A stretch of DNA of 64,000 nucleotides from Nitrospirota bacterium. GTDB lineage: Bacteria > Nitrospirota > Thermodesulfovibrionia > Thermodesulfovibrionales > Dissulfurispiraceae. Positions 53,028 to 63,054 of this stretch are shown here, in pieces; the first letter of the stretch is position 1; each line of letters starts with the position of its first letter. The notes under the pieces are model-generated. The model was not told the DNA's origin. It saw nothing but the letters and a program-made list of their open reading frames with translations, and did no database searches. The stretch covers positions 1 to 64,000 of the forward strand of contig WSNO01000002.1 of the NCBI GenBank assembly GCA_009773415.1. The letters are read 5' to 3'. The translations under genes were made by a program, and so were the position numbers.

Positions 53028-53103
53028 GCGGGTGTAGCTCAGCTGGTAGAGCACAACCTTGCCAAGGTTGGGGTCGCGGGTTCGAATCCCGTCGCCCGCT
53101 CCA
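53028..53103 (+). tRNA. tRNA-Gly (GCC)
   Basis: Acceptor arm GCGGGTG (53028-53034) pairs with CGCCCGC (53093-53099), with one U-G pair. The D-arm has AGCTCAGCTGGTAGAGC, the anticodon loop TTGCCAA reads GCC, and the T-loop has GGTTCGAATCC. The discriminator is T, and CCA is encoded at 53101-53103. Confidence 0.97.
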
Positions 53104-53220
53104 TTACTATCAAGCAAGAAGTGAGAAGTCAGAAGCAGAAAGTCAACAAAAGGACAAAAGAAAAGCTCTTTCTTTCGCTTTGCACTTCTTGCCTCTCGTT
53201 TCTCGCTTTCTTTATCAAAT

Positions 53221-53295
53221 GGCGACGTACCCAAGTGGCAAGGGGGAGGTCTGCAAAACCTTTATTCAGCGGTTCGAATCCGCTCGTCGCCTCCA
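53221..53295 (+). tRNA. tRNA-Cys (GCA)
   Basis: Acceptor arm GGCGACG pairs with CGTCGCC. The anticodon loop CTGCAAA reads GCA, and the T-arm has GCGGTTCGAATCCGC. The discriminator is T and CCA is encoded. It lies 117 bases after tRNA-Gly; the spacer is purine-rich and holds no other feature I can support. Confidence 0.97.
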
Positions 53296-53443
53296 CTTTT
53301 CCTTTCTGATTCCTCTTGACACGCCCGCGGATTTTTCGATAACGTAAAAGCAGTTAAAGAAGTGCCTGTAAAGGGGAGTAGCTGAACAGCGGTTATCGTC
53401 AGTACGGCCTGCCCGGCCCGGTGCCGCTCGGTTAGCAGCGCTA

Positions 53444-53496
53444 ACAAGCAAGACCTTTACCATGATGCCTTGTATCGTGGTAAAGGTCTTGCTTGT
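53444..53496 (+). promoter_or_regulatory. Long perfect hairpin in the htpX leader
   Basis: ACAAGCAAGACCTTTACCA (53444-53462) and its exact reverse complement (53478-53496) form 19 bp. The next six bases on each side also pair in RNA with one U-G, leaving a loop of about three bases. The structure ends 22 bases before the htpX ATG, just 5' of its AAAGGAGG site. Confidence 0.8.
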
Positions 53497-53518
53497 AAGA
53501 CCAAAGGAGGAGAGTTCG

Positions 53519-54367
53519 ATGAATACCATGAAGACCCTGATGCTCATGGGCCTGCTGTCGGTGATGTTGGTGTTTGCCGGAGGAATGCTCGGCGGCAAGA
53601 GCGGAATGACCATAGCGCTCATTATGGCCTTCGGTATCAACTTTTTTTCGTACTGGTTCAGCGACAGGATTGTGCTGAAGATGTACAGAGCCCAGCCGAT
53701 TACTGAGTCTGAAGCACCGGAGTTGTATGGCATGGTGCGGCGTCTTGCGCAGCGCGCGCAGCTTCCGATGCCGAAAGTCGCGATCATCAACGAAGACCAG
53801 CCGAATGCGTTTGCGACCGGCCGGAATCCGGAGCACGGCACCGTTGCCGTGACGACCGGACTTATGCGGATTCTTTCCCGCGAGGAACTTGAGGGCGTTC
53901 TTGCCCACGAACTTGCGCATATCAGGAACCGCGACATTCTGGTCGGCACCATAGCGGCAGCAATTGCCGGAGCAATAAGCTACCTGGCACAAATGGCGCA
54001 GTTTGCCATGATCTTCGGCGGTGGCAGGCAGGACGATGACGAGGGCGGAAGCCCGATCGGCATGATTGTCATGATGATTGTTGGCCCGATTGCGGCCATG
54101 CTTGTGCAGATGGCCATCTCCCGCTCCCGTGAGTATGGAGCAGACGCTACCGGCGCGGAGATTTGCGGCAATCCGATCTATCTTGCGAACGCTTTGCACA
54201 AACTGCAGATGGCATCGCAGCAGGTTCACATGCAGGCAAACCCCGCAACGGCGCACATGTTTATCGTCAACCCCCTGAGCGGCGGAGCCTTGATGAAGAT
54301 GTTCAGCACGCATCCTCCGATGGAAGAGCGCATCGCCCGTCTGAAGGCAATGCGCGCGGGAAGATAA
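53519..54367 (+). CDS. htpX: Membrane zinc metalloprotease HtpX (M48B)
   Basis: Inner-membrane protease that removes misfolded membrane proteins, partly overlapping FtsH. From [20 protein letters not shown] the 282-residue protein has two N-terminal membrane helices, [20 protein letters not shown], the zinc motif [15 protein letters not shown] (HExxH, about 137-141), two further membrane segments and the downstream [15 protein letters not shown] with the third zinc-binding Glu. AAAGGAGGAGAG precedes the ATG. ftsH follows, separated by a terminator. Confidence 0.96.
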   Translation: MNTMKTLMLMGLLSVMLVFAGGMLGGKSGMTIALIMAFGINFFSYWFSDRIVLKMYRAQPITESEAPELYGMVRRLAQRAQLPMPKVAIINEDQPNAFATGRNPEHGTVAVTTGLMRILSREELEGVLAHELAHIRNRDILVGTIAAAIAGAISYLAQMAQFAMIFGGGRQDDDEGGSPIGMIVMMIVGPIAAMLVQMAISRSREYGADATGAEICGNPIYLANALHKLQMASQQVHMQANPATAHMFIVNPLSGGALMKMFSTHPPMEERIARLKAMRAGR

Positions 54368-54378
54368 AAATGCGGAGC

Positions 54379-54475
54379 CGCCGGCGCTTCCTTTTCCTGG
54401 CAGGCGCCGGCTGATTCTCAGGGCTGCGGACAACATACCCCAATAAGCCCGCATCTGCCGCGATGCGGGTCTTTT
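54379..54475 (+). terminator. Hairpins and terminator after htpX
   Basis: GCCGGCGC (54379-54386) pairs with GCGCCGGC (54403-54410). A second stem, CCCGCATC (54448-54455) with GATGCGGG (54462-54469), is followed by TCTTTTC and looks like the functional terminator. Confidence 0.7.
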
Positions 54476-54544
54476 CATTCCCATTTTTTTATTTGCTACA
54501 ATTGAAGCTAGGAGTTCTTTCCTGCGAATGACGAGGAGGTTTCC

Positions 54545-56395
54545 ATGATGGAGAAAAAGGTTGGCTTTTCACTTGGTTACTTTCTGATTGCGTTTCTTGC
54601 GCTGCTTATCATTCAGAACTACTTTCTGTCCCGCACCGTTGCCCAGCTCAGCTACTCCGAGTTCAAGGTGCTGGTGAAGGAGCGGCTGATAAACGATCTC
54701 GAGATCCGCCAGGACACGATAGAGGGGAAGTTTGTCAAGGGCGCAATCGAGAGGATTACAGCTCTCAGGGGTGCGGATTCCAAAGAAAAAAGGATCACTC
54801 CCGAGATGACAACCTTTTATGTTGTCCGCATGGAGGACGGGGATCTTGTCAGGGAGCTCACGGCTGAAGGAATACGGTTCAATGCCCTCCAAGAGGCGAC
54901 ATGGCTCAGGGCGCTTCTTTCATGGGTGGTGCCGGTTGTCCTGTTCGTGGGGCTCTGGTTTTTTCTCATGAAGCGCATGGGGGCAGCGGGCGGAGGGCTC
55001 ATGGCGGTCGGCAAGAGCAAAGCCAAAATATACGTTGAAGGGGAGACAAAGGTAACGTTTGACGATGTTGCCGGCGTGGAAGAGGCGGAGGACGAGCTGA
55101 AAGAGGTTATCGAATTTCTCCGGAATCCGCAGAAGTTCCAGTCGCTCGGAGGCAAAATCCCGAAAGGGATACTGCTGGTCGGCCCCCCCGGCACGGGAAA
55201 GACGATGCTTGCCCGCGCGGTCGCCGGAGAGGCAAAAGTTGCCTTTCTGAGCATCAGCGGATCGGACTTCGTAGAGATGTTCGTCGGAGTCGGAGCTGCC
55301 CGTGTGCGGGATCTTTTCGCTCAGGCGGAGAAAATGGCGCCCTGCATTATCTTTATCGATGAGATAGACGCTCTCGGCAGGGCCAGAGGTATCAGCCCGG
55401 TGGCGGGAATGGACGAAAAGGAACAGACCCTCACCCAGTTGCTGACCGAAATGGACGGATTCGACACCAAGAAAGGCGTCATCATCATGGCGGCGACGAA
55501 CCGGCCGGAAATCCTCGATCCCGCTCTGCTCAGGCCGGGCCGGTTCGACCGGCATGTTGTTGTGGATCGCCCTGATCTTAAGGGGCGCGAGGAAATCTTC
55601 CGCGTCCATGCAAAGAAAGTGAAGATTTCCGATGATGTCGACATGAAAGTCCTCGCCTCGATGACCCCCGGAATGGCCGGGGCGGATATTGCAAATGTGG
55701 TCAATGAGGCCGCCCTTCTTGCGGTTCGCAAGAGTAAGAATGATGTGGCCATGAAGGAGTTCGAGGAGGCCATAGAACGCGTTGTCGCCGGGCTCGAAAA
55801 ACGAACCCGCGTCATCAGCCCTAAGGAAAGGGAACGGGTTGCATTTCATGAGATGGGGCATGCCATCGTCGCCAGCATGCTTTCGGGAACCGACCCGGTC
55901 CGCCGTGTTTCGATCATTCCCCGCGGCATTGCTGCGCTCGGCTATACCCTTCAGCTGCCGACGGAGGATCGTTTTCTGCTTACCAGGTCCGAGATGCTTG
56001 ATCGCATGACGGTTCTGCTTGGCGGCAAGGCTGCCGAGGAGCTGGTTTTCGGAGAAGCTTCCACCGGCGCAAAGAATGATCTTGAGCGTGCAACTGATAT
56101 GGCTACCGCAATGGTGAAGTCATACGGGATGAGCGAGAGGCTCGGACCGGTATCGTACGACAGGGCGCGGCCGAGGTTTCTTGATGTGCAACTGGGGGGC
56201 CAACCGAAAGAGTACAGTGAATATACGGCCAAAGAAATTGATGACGAAGTGCACGGGATATTGCGGGCGGCGTTGCAGAGATCGTCCGGCATTCTGGGCG
56301 CTCACAAAGAGCAGCTTGAAAGGATATCCCGCATTTTGCTTGAGCGCGAAGTTATAGACGGCGATGAACTGAAAAGTTTGCTCGACAGACCATGA
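54545..56395 (+). CDS. ftsH: ATP-dependent zinc metalloprotease FtsH
   Basis: Membrane-bound hexameric AAA+ protease for membrane and regulatory proteins. The 616-residue protein has two membrane helices (about 9-27 and 118-139) flanking a periplasmic domain. Walker A is [15 protein letters not shown], Walker B is [13 protein letters not shown], and the second region of homology has [20 protein letters not shown]. The zinc site is [12 protein letters not shown], followed by the third-ligand region [23 protein letters not shown] precedes a tandem ATG-ATG. TACAAT about 45 bases upstream may be its -10 box. Confidence 0.98.
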   Translation: MMEKKVGFSLGYFLIAFLALLIIQNYFLSRTVAQLSYSEFKVLVKERLINDLEIRQDTIEGKFVKGAIERITALRGADSKEKRITPEMTTFYVVRMEDGDLVRELTAEGIRFNALQEATWLRALLSWVVPVVLFVGLWFFLMKRMGAAGGGLMAVGKSKAKIYVEGETKVTFDDVAGVEEAEDELKEVIEFLRNPQKFQSLGGKIPKGILLVGPPGTGKTMLARAVAGEAKVAFLSISGSDFVEMFVGVGAARVRDLFAQAEKMAPCIIFIDEIDALGRARGISPVAGMDEKEQTLTQLLTEMDGFDTKKGVIIMAATNRPEILDPALLRPGRFDRHVVVDRPDLKGREEIFRVHAKKVKISDDVDMKVLASMTPGMAGADIANVVNEAALLAVRKSKNDVAMKEFEEAIERVVAGLEKRTRVISPKERERVAFHEMGHAIVASMLSGTDPVRRVSIIPRGIAALGYTLQLPTEDRFLLTRSEMLDRMTVLLGGKAAEELVFGEASTGAKNDLERATDMATAMVKSYGMSERLGPVSYDRARPRFLDVQLGGQPKEYSEYTAKEIDDEVHGILRAALQRSSGILGAHKEQLERISRILLEREVIDGDELKSLLDRP

Positions 56396-56498
56396 ACCGG
56401 AATACGGTGCCGGCGGCTTCGCGCTGTTTCGATTGCCGCCCCGCCTGTGGTATTATTTAAATTCACTTGTTAATATTATGCAATTTATGGAGGCATGT

Positions 56499-57377
56499 AT
56501 GACAAACGTTCTTCTTCAGACAAATTTTCAGGATCTCAAGCTTGCGCGCCGCGGCAAGGTCCGCGATGTGTATGAGGTGGGGGATAATCTTCTGATTGTC
56601 ACGACGGACCGGGTATCCGCGTTCGATGTCGTGCTTCCGAGCGGCATCCCGGGCAAGGGCAAGGTCCTTACCGGCATTTCGCTTTACTGGTTTGACCGGG
56701 TAGCCGATATTATCGACAACCATGTTGTCGCCACAAACGTGGACGACTATCCTGAAGTTCTGAGGAAATACCGTTCAGAACTTGAGGGAAGAAGCATGCT
56801 GGTAAAAAAAGCGAAACCGCTGCCGATTGAGTGCATCGTGCGCGGATACCTCTCGGGATCCGGCTGGAAAGAGTATCAGAAAAGCCGAACGGTATGCAGC
56901 ATTCCGCTCCCCGACGGGCTGGTGGCGTCGTCACGTCTTGATCAGCCGCTCTTTACCCCGAGCACCAAGGCGGAAGAGGGGCACGATATCAACATCAGCT
57001 TCGCCGAGACCGAAAAAATTGTAGGCGCGGATGTCGCGGCAAAGGTGCGCGATACGGCCCTTGCGGTCTATTCCAAGGCGCGTGCGCTGGCTGAGCAAAA
57101 AGGGATTATCATCGCCGATACGAAGATGGAGATGGGTTTTTTCGACGGCAGCCTCATTCTCATCGACGAACTGCTGACCCCCGATTCTTCCCGCTTCTGG
57201 TCGATAAAGGACTACGCTCCCGGTAAAAGCCAGGACAGCTATGACAAACAAATCGTTCGCGACTATCTGCTGACGCTCGACTGGAACCAGCAGTATCCGG
57301 GACCGGAACTGCCGGAGGAGATTGTCCGGAAAACCGCTGCCCGCTACGAAGAAATCCTCGGTATCCTGACGAAGTAG
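56499..57377 (+). CDS. purC: Phosphoribosylaminoimidazole-succinocarboxamide synthase
   Basis: Purine pathway enzyme joining CAIR and aspartate (SAICAR synthase). From [20 protein letters not shown] the 292-residue protein has [65 protein letters not shown] and ADTKMEMGF with [14 protein letters not shown]. This is the longer, yeast-like SAICAR synthase type. GGAGGCATG decides the start. It stands apart from other pur genes; mazG begins two bases after its stop. Confidence 0.96.
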   Translation: MTNVLLQTNFQDLKLARRGKVRDVYEVGDNLLIVTTDRVSAFDVVLPSGIPGKGKVLTGISLYWFDRVADIIDNHVVATNVDDYPEVLRKYRSELEGRSMLVKKAKPLPIECIVRGYLSGSGWKEYQKSRTVCSIPLPDGLVASSRLDQPLFTPSTKAEEGHDINISFAETEKIVGADVAAKVRDTALAVYSKARALAEQKGIIIADTKMEMGFFDGSLILIDELLTPDSSRFWSIKDYAPGKSQDSYDKQIVRDYLLTLDWNQQYPGPELPEEIVRKTAARYEEILGILTK

Positions 57378-57379
57378 GC

Positions 57380-58183
57380 ATGGAGCAGTTTCAGCGCCTG
57401 ATCGACATTATGGCAAAGCTCCGCGCTCCCGGCGGCTGTCCGTGGGACCGCGAGCAGACGCACGAATCCATAAAGCCGTATCTCATAGAGGAAACCTATG
57501 AACTGGTCGATGCGATCGACAACAAGGATGACGCCGGCATGCGCGAAGAGCTCGGCGACCTGCTCCTTCAGGTGGTTTTCCATGCTGATATGGCCCGGGA
57601 GCGCGGGGCGTTCGACATCGGCGATGTTGCTGATGCGATCAGCGCAAAGATGATATCGCGCCACCCGCATGTATTTTCAGGCGCGAAGTTCGATACTCCT
57701 GAAGCGGTGCTCCAGCAGTGGACCGACCGAAAGAAGGAAGAGGGCAAGTTTCGGGAATCGGCTCTGGACGGCGTGCCGGGACACTTGCCGTCGCTTCTGC
57801 GCGCGCATCGCCTGCAGTCGCGGGCGGCCAGGGTCGGATTCGACTGGAAAGAGGTTGACGACGTCATGAAGAAGCTCGACGAAGAGCTTCGCGAGTTTCG
57901 CCAGGCCATGGAGCGGAAGGACAAGGCCGCCATTGAGGAGGAACTCGGGGATGTCTTTTTCTCTCTGGTGAACATATCGCGCTTTCTTCGGGTGAATGCC
58001 GAAGAAGCGCTCCGCAAGACCATCGGCAAATTCGTGACGCGCTTTCGGTTTATCGAGCGCAGGGCTGCGGCCTCCGGCCGGCAGCTTGCCGACATGACGC
58101 TTGAGGATATGGACGCGCTCTGGGACGAGGCAAAGGCGGCAGAAGAGATGAAATCAGAAGAAAGAAAAGAAGTGGTACAATGA
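57380..58183 (+). CDS. mazG: Nucleoside triphosphate pyrophosphohydrolase MazG
   Basis: House-cleaning enzyme that hydrolyses NTPs, and can lower ppGpp levels in E. coli. The 267-residue protein has tandem MazG domains. The first is LRAPGGCPWDREQTHESIKPYLIEETYELVDAI with EELGDLLLQVVFHADMA. The second is WKEVDDVMKKLDEELREFRQAM with EEELGDVFFSLVNISRFL. Both ExxE...ExxD metal-site motifs are intact. The intervening ISRHPHVF motif is present. Likely co-transcribed with purC. Confidence 0.96.
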   Translation: MEQFQRLIDIMAKLRAPGGCPWDREQTHESIKPYLIEETYELVDAIDNKDDAGMREELGDLLLQVVFHADMARERGAFDIGDVADAISAKMISRHPHVFSGAKFDTPEAVLQQWTDRKKEEGKFRESALDGVPGHLPSLLRAHRLQSRAARVGFDWKEVDDVMKKLDEELREFRQAMERKDKAAIEEELGDVFFSLVNISRFLRVNAEEALRKTIGKFVTRFRFIERRAAASGRQLADMTLEDMDALWDEAKAAEEMKSEERKEVVQ

Positions 58184-58215
58184 GTTCGGCATATACTTTT
58201 TGATATGGAGCTGAC

Positions 58216-59469
58216 ATGAGCAAGATTCTGCTGATAGATGACGACAGAATCGTAACGGAGCTGGTTGCGCTTTCCCTGACGAAAAAACTTGGAGCGGTGT
58301 GCGAAGCAGCGCACTCGTTTCAGGAGGGCAAGGTTTTGCTCGGGGAGAATCCGCAGGATTATGATCTGGCAATTGTTGACTGCAATCTACCGGATGCCGC
58401 TGAGGGCGAAATGATCGATTACGCACTGTCGTGCGGCGTGCCGACACTTGTCCTTGCCGCAACGTATGATGACGCTCTCCGCAAACGGCTTCTTGAAAAA
58501 AGAATCGTGGACTATGTCGTCAAGCGAGACATCAAGGAGCTCAATCACATTGAAAGCGCCGTGCGCCGGCTCCTGCAGAACCGGCAGACAAAAGCTCTTG
58601 TGGTGGATGACTCGGCCGCCTGCCGGGAATCTATGGCTCAACTGCTGAGAAACCAGCTGCTGATGGTATTCGAGGCTTCCAACGGTCAGGACGCCCTGCG
58701 TGTTCTTGATCAGAATCCTGATATCCTGCTGGTGATAACGGACCATGCTATGCCGAAGATGGACGGTCTTGAGCTGCTGACGCAGATCCGGAAGCATTAC
58801 CGGAAGGACAGTCTGGCCGTCATCATTGCATCGGACACAAGCGGCGCTTCGGTCATTCCGCGGTTTCTGAAGGCAGGCGCAAACGACTATCTTCTCAAGC
58901 CATACGGCACGGAAGAGTTTATCTGCCGTATCAATGCAACACTCGAGAACATCCGGATGATTCAGGCGCTGAAGGATCAGTCCAGTATCGATCCGCTGAC
59001 CGGACTGTGCAACCGCCGATTCCTCTTTGAAGCCGGAGGAGCATTCTATGCTGTGGCGCGCCGCAGCGGGCTGTCGCTGTGCGTGATTATGCTCGATCTT
59101 GACCACTTCAGGCACATCAATGACGCTTATGGGCACGAAGCTGGCGACCAGATGCTGAAGCTTGTCGCCGATATCATTCGGAGGTACTTCCGCCGCAAGA
59201 CAGATATTGTCGCCCGCATCGGAGGAGAAGAGTTCTGTGTTGTCCAGTCGTGTGAAAGCACGGGGAATCTCCATTCTTTTGTGGATGGGCTCCGGGCGGC
59301 GATTGCCGAGGCAAAACTGTCATACAGCCACTATGAGCTGTCCATAACGGTTTCAATCGGCGTTGCGGCAGGCAGCTTCGGGTCATTTGAAGAGATGGTC
59401 AAAGCGGCAGATTCCCTGCTTTCCCAGGCCAAAACACGTGGCCGCAATCAGGTCGTCTTTGCTTCATAA
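58216..59469 (+). CDS. REC-REC-GGDEF response regulator (diguanylate cyclase)
   Basis: Two receiver domains drive a C-terminal cyclase making c-di-GMP. The 417-residue protein has REC1 (ILLIDDDRIV; phospho-acceptor in AIVDCNLPD; Lys in DYVVKRD), REC2 (ALVVDDSAACRE; acceptor in LVITDHAMPKMDG; Lys in LLKPYG) and GGDEF (SIDPLTGLCNRRFLFEAGG; signature RIGGEEF). An RKTD five residues before GGEEF matches the product-inhibition I-site RxxD. All acceptor and catalytic residues are present. No histidine kinase is in the window. GGAG precedes the ATG. Confidence 0.93.
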   Translation: MSKILLIDDDRIVTELVALSLTKKLGAVCEAAHSFQEGKVLLGENPQDYDLAIVDCNLPDAAEGEMIDYALSCGVPTLVLAATYDDALRKRLLEKRIVDYVVKRDIKELNHIESAVRRLLQNRQTKALVVDDSAACRESMAQLLRNQLLMVFEASNGQDALRVLDQNPDILLVITDHAMPKMDGLELLTQIRKHYRKDSLAVIIASDTSGASVIPRFLKAGANDYLLKPYGTEEFICRINATLENIRMIQALKDQSSIDPLTGLCNRRFLFEAGGAFYAVARRSGLSLCVIMLDLDHFRHINDAYGHEAGDQMLKLVADIIRRYFRRKTDIVARIGGEEFCVVQSCESTGNLHSFVDGLRAAIAEAKLSYSHYELSITVSIGVAAGSFGSFEEMVKAADSLLSQAKTRGRNQVVFAS

Positions 59470-59493
59470 TCCGGCGCGTTACCTGTCGATTTG

Positions 59494-60420
59494 ATGAGAC
59501 TTCCCGACTGGATCAAACAGGAAACCCGGCGAAGCAGATCGGAACAGGATCGTTTCGGGCGTGCTGCCCGTTCCGTTCATTCCCGCCGACTGCATACGGT
59601 CTGCGAGGAAGCACGCTGCCCGAATCAGTCCTCCTGTTTTGCGAGACCGACCGCCGCATTTCTCATTCTCGGAGATGCCTGTACCCGAAACTGCGGATTT
59701 TGTTCGGTGCAGCACCGCGAGCCGCAGGCGCCTGACATGCGGGAGCCTGAAAGCGTTGCTGAAGCGGCGGCAGAGATGCAGCTCCGGTATGTTGTCATCA
59801 CGTCGGTGACGCGGGACGATCTTCCTGACGGCGGGGCTTCGCACTTTGCTGCAACGATATGCGCTGTCCGGCAACGTCTTCCCGAAGCCCGTATCGAAGT
59901 TCTCGTTCCGGATTTCCGGGGACAGGAGGGCGCCCTCCACATAGTGCTGGATGCTCTGCCTGATGTGCTGAATCACAACACAGAGACGGTTCCGCGCCTG
60001 TATCCGGCAGTTCGTCCGCAGGCGGAATATGAGCGCTCGCTTGTTTTATTGCGAAGGGCGAAAGACCGGTGCCCTGATGTCCGGACAAAATCCGGACTGA
60101 TGGTGGGCATGGGAGAACAGTACAGCGAAGTGCTGTCGGTGCTCAGGGATCTGCGTGCCGCCGGCTGCGATTCGGTTACGATAGGTCAGTATTTGAGACC
60201 TACAAAAAAGCATCTCCCTGTTGTAGAATACATAAGCCCTGACGTCTTTGAGCAGTTAAGGAGCGAGGCGCTCGGAATTGGTTTTCTCTCTGTTTCATCA
60301 GCCCCGCTCGCAAGGAGTTCGATGAATGCGGAAGAACTTTTCCGGAATGCAGAATACAGGAGCCGGAATTCAGAAGGCGCGCAGCAAGAAACGGACAATC
60401 CGGTTTTTTTGATGCAGTGA
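59494..60420 (+). CDS. lipA: Lipoyl synthase
   Basis: Radical SAM enzyme inserting two sulfurs into octanoyl groups on lipoyl domains. The 308-residue protein has the auxiliary cluster CEEARCPNQSSC (CX4CX5C), the radical SAM cluster DACTRNCGFCSVQ, TSVTRDDLPDGGASHF, NHNTETVPRLYPAVRP and the C-terminal RSSMNAEEL, whose Arg-Ser-Ser supplies the auxiliary Ser ligand. A TTG immediately before ATG 59494 could also start translation. The last ~35 residues are polar and not conserved. No lipB is nearby. Confidence 0.96.
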   Translation: MRLPDWIKQETRRSRSEQDRFGRAARSVHSRRLHTVCEEARCPNQSSCFARPTAAFLILGDACTRNCGFCSVQHREPQAPDMREPESVAEAAAEMQLRYVVITSVTRDDLPDGGASHFAATICAVRQRLPEARIEVLVPDFRGQEGALHIVLDALPDVLNHNTETVPRLYPAVRPQAEYERSLVLLRRAKDRCPDVRTKSGLMVGMGEQYSEVLSVLRDLRAAGCDSVTIGQYLRPTKKHLPVVEYISPDVFEQLRSEALGIGFLSVSSAPLARSSMNAEELFRNAEYRSRNSEGAQQETDNPVFLMQ

Positions 60421-60453
60421 TTTCTGACGTCTGACTTTCATACAGGAGGAGCA

Positions 60454-61629
60454 ATGTTCGAGTTCAACAGGATCAAGCGTCTGCCGCCCTATGTGTTTGC
60501 TATTGTCAACCACCTGAAAATGGAGTCGCGCCGGAAGGGCGACGACATTATCGACCTCGGCATGGGAAATCCGGATCTTCCGGCTCCGAAGCATATCGTC
60601 GACAAGCTCTGCGAAGCTGCCCATAACCCGAAGAATCATCGCTATTCCGCCTCCAAGGGCATTACACAGTTGCGATGCGCCATCTCTGAATGGTACAAGC
60701 GGCGCTTCGACGTCGACATTGACCCCGAAACGGAAGCATGCACGACTATCGGCTCCAAAGAGGGTCTGTCGCACCTGACGCTGGCGATTATCCAGCCCGG
60801 AGACGTTGTCATTACGCCGGCGCCTGCCTATCCGATTCACCCGTATGCAGTCATCATTGCGGGCGGCGAGGTTCAGCAGGTACCGATTGGGCCGGGCATC
60901 GACTACTTTGCGGAGATGGAAAAGACGATACGGAAAAGCTGGCCGAAGCCGAAGATGCTCATCATTAATTTCCCGCACAATCCGACGACGCAGTGTCTTG
61001 ACGGGCTCGACTTTTTCAGGAAGGTGGTCGATTTCGCAAAAGAGAACAAGATTATCGTTATTCACGACTTCGCCTATGCCGACCTGGTCTATGACGACTA
61101 CAAGGCGCCAAGCTTTCTGCAGGTGCCCGGAGCAAAGGACGTCGGCGTCGAGTTCTTCTCGATGACGAAGAGTTATTCAATGGCGGGTTGGCGCGTCGGC
61201 TTCTGCTGCGGCAACAAGGAAATAGTCGGCGCGCTCATCAAGATCAAAAGCTATCTCGACTACGGCATGTTTCAGCCGATTCAGATTGCAAGCATTGTAG
61301 CACTGCGCGGTCCGCAGGATTGCGTTGAAGATATGCGCCGAATCTACGAGTCCCGCCGGAACGTTCTGATTAAAGCTCTGCATGGCGCCGGCTGGAACGT
61401 CGAACCGCCGAGAGGGACGATGTTTGTCTGGGCGCAGATCCCGGAGCAGTTCCGCTCAATGGGTTCGCTGGACTTCTGCAAGTATCTGATTAACGAGGCG
61501 AAGGTTGCCGTATCGCCGGGCATCGGCTTCGGCGAGGGCGGAGACCAGTTTGTCCGTTTTGCGCTGGTTGAGAACGAACACCGCATACGCCAGGCGGCAA
61601 AGGGAATCAAGAAGGCAATCAACAAATAG
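60454..61629 (+). CDS. alaC: Class I aminotransferase, AlaC-like
   Basis: PLP enzyme of 391 residues, most like alanine-synthesising AlaC/YfdZ. Motifs are [65 protein letters not shown] and the PLP lysine in [19 protein letters not shown]; the C-terminal Arg is in [26 protein letters not shown] precedes the ATG. It is 16 bases before hom, a frequent pairing in Nitrospirota/Deltaproteobacteria-like genomes as I recall. Exact amino donor and acceptor are inferred. Confidence 0.9.
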   Translation: MFEFNRIKRLPPYVFAIVNHLKMESRRKGDDIIDLGMGNPDLPAPKHIVDKLCEAAHNPKNHRYSASKGITQLRCAISEWYKRRFDVDIDPETEACTTIGSKEGLSHLTLAIIQPGDVVITPAPAYPIHPYAVIIAGGEVQQVPIGPGIDYFAEMEKTIRKSWPKPKMLIINFPHNPTTQCLDGLDFFRKVVDFAKENKIIVIHDFAYADLVYDDYKAPSFLQVPGAKDVGVEFFSMTKSYSMAGWRVGFCCGNKEIVGALIKIKSYLDYGMFQPIQIASIVALRGPQDCVEDMRRIYESRRNVLIKALHGAGWNVEPPRGTMFVWAQIPEQFRSMGSLDFCKYLINEAKVAVSPGIGFGEGGDQFVRFALVENEHRIRQAAKGIKKAINK

Positions 61630-61645
61630 ACGGGAGTAATGTGTT

Positions 61646-62950
61646 ATGGCAAGAAACAGAGTGAACGTCGGCATCATCGGCTTCGGCACCGTCGGCAGCG
61701 GCACGGCACGAATCCTGCTTGAAAACGCGGAAATAATCAGCAAGCGCGCCGGATTTAACGTTGTTCTGAAGAAGATCGCTGACCGCGATATTGTCCGCGA
61801 CCGCGGCTTTACGGTGCCTGACGGGATTCTGACGACCAGTGCGGATGAACTGCTGAATGATCCTGATATCGATGTGGTTGTCGAGCTTGTCGGCGGTATT
61901 CATCCGGCCAAGGACTTCATGCTCCAGGCTATCGCCAACGGCAAGCATGTGGTAACTGCCAATAAGGCGCTCATTGCCACTGAAGGTGCGGAAATCTTTG
62001 CTGCAGCCGATGAAAAGGGCGTTGAAGTCGGTTTTGAGGCTGCGGTGGCGGGCGGCATCCCGATTATCAAGGTGCTGCGCGAAGGACTCATTGCGAACAA
62101 CATGGTCGCAATTTACGGCATCATCAACGGCACGTCCAACTATATTCTCACAAAAATGACCTCTGAGAAAGCCGATTTCGGCGCTGTGCTCAAAGAGGCG
62201 CAGCGGCTTGGATATGCCGAGGCGGATCCGACGTTCGATATCGAGGGCATCGATTCCGCGCACAAGCTGACCATCATCGCTTCTCTTGCCTACGGGATTC
62301 CGCTCTCATTTGAGCAGGTGTACAAGGAAGGCATTACGAGAGTCACTGCCGAGGATATTGATTTTGCCTCTGAACTCGGGTATAAGATTAAGCTCCTTGC
62401 AATTACAAAGGCAGTGAACGGCCAGGTTGAGGTGCGCGTGCATCCTACCATGGTGCCGAACGACTATCTGATCTCAAAAATTGACGGCGTCTTCAATGCC
62501 ATTTACGTCGAGGGCGATGCGGTCGGTTCAACGCTTTATTATGGACGTGGAGCCGGCGACATGCCGACCGGCAGCGCGGTTGTTGCAGATATCGTCGATA
62601 TCGGGCGCACCATTATTTCCGGGGGCGTCCGGCGTGCTTCGGGCATTTCGGGGGCCGGAAACACCTATGTAATCCGCGCAATGGGCGATATCGAAAGCAA
62701 GTACTATTTCCGTTTCTCGGCGCTCGACAAGCCGGGAACGCTTTCGAAAATTTCGGGCATTCTCGGCAAGTACAACATCAGCATCGCCTCGGTGATTCAG
62801 AAGGGCAGGAGCGCGAGCAGTTCGGTGCCTCTGGTCGTGCTGACGCACTCGGCACGGGAAAAAGATGTGGCGAGCGCAATAGCCGAAATCGACGAACTGC
62901 CGGTTGTTGTGCAGAAGACGCTTGTCATCCGGGTCGAAGGGAAGGAGTAA
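61646..62950 (+). CDS. hom: Homoserine dehydrogenase
   Basis: Reduces aspartate semialdehyde to homoserine for threonine and methionine synthesis. The 434-residue protein has NAD-binding VGIIGFGTVGSGTARILL, VVELVGGIHPAKDF, VVTANKALIATEGAE, the dehydrogenase signature NGTSNYILTKM, ADPTFDIEGIDSAHKLTIIAS and a C-terminal ACT domain (about 350-430, FRFSALDKPGTLSKISGILGK), the usual site for threonine feedback. GGGAG precedes the ATG. Confidence 0.97.
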   Translation: MARNRVNVGIIGFGTVGSGTARILLENAEIISKRAGFNVVLKKIADRDIVRDRGFTVPDGILTTSADELLNDPDIDVVVELVGGIHPAKDFMLQAIANGKHVVTANKALIATEGAEIFAAADEKGVEVGFEAAVAGGIPIIKVLREGLIANNMVAIYGIINGTSNYILTKMTSEKADFGAVLKEAQRLGYAEADPTFDIEGIDSAHKLTIIASLAYGIPLSFEQVYKEGITRVTAEDIDFASELGYKIKLLAITKAVNGQVEVRVHPTMVPNDYLISKIDGVFNAIYVEGDAVGSTLYYGRGAGDMPTGSAVVADIVDIGRTIISGGVRRASGISGAGNTYVIRAMGDIESKYYFRFSALDKPGTLSKISGILGKYNISIASVIQKGRSASSSVPLVVLTHSAREKDVASAIAEIDELPVVVQKTLVIRVEGKE

Positions 62951-62952
62951 TC

Positions 62953-63054
62953 ATGCATTTTGAGCACGGATGGAAGAATATAAAAAAGGACATAAAAGCC
63001 CGCCTTGCCCTGTCGGACCGAATTCTTGATTTTCGTTATGCACTTTACATCTGA
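62953..63054 (+). CDS. Candidate 33-residue peptide between hom and the ThiF-like gene
   Basis: ATG at 62953 follows GAAGGAG with good spacing, two bases after the hom stop. It encodes a basic peptide beginning MHFEHGWKNIKKDIKARLAL, and ends 17 bases inside the next gene. It may be a real small protein or simply a coupling leader. No family recognised; it is not a ThiS-like carrier, as there is no C-terminal Gly-Gly. Confidence 0.3.
   Translation: MHFEHGWKNIKKDIKARLALSDRILDFRYALYI

Noticed and set aside
53104-53220. Purine-rich spacer between the two tRNA genes as a possible RNA gene
   Set aside because: No cloverleaf or stable structure; it looks like simple repetitive AG-rich filler.
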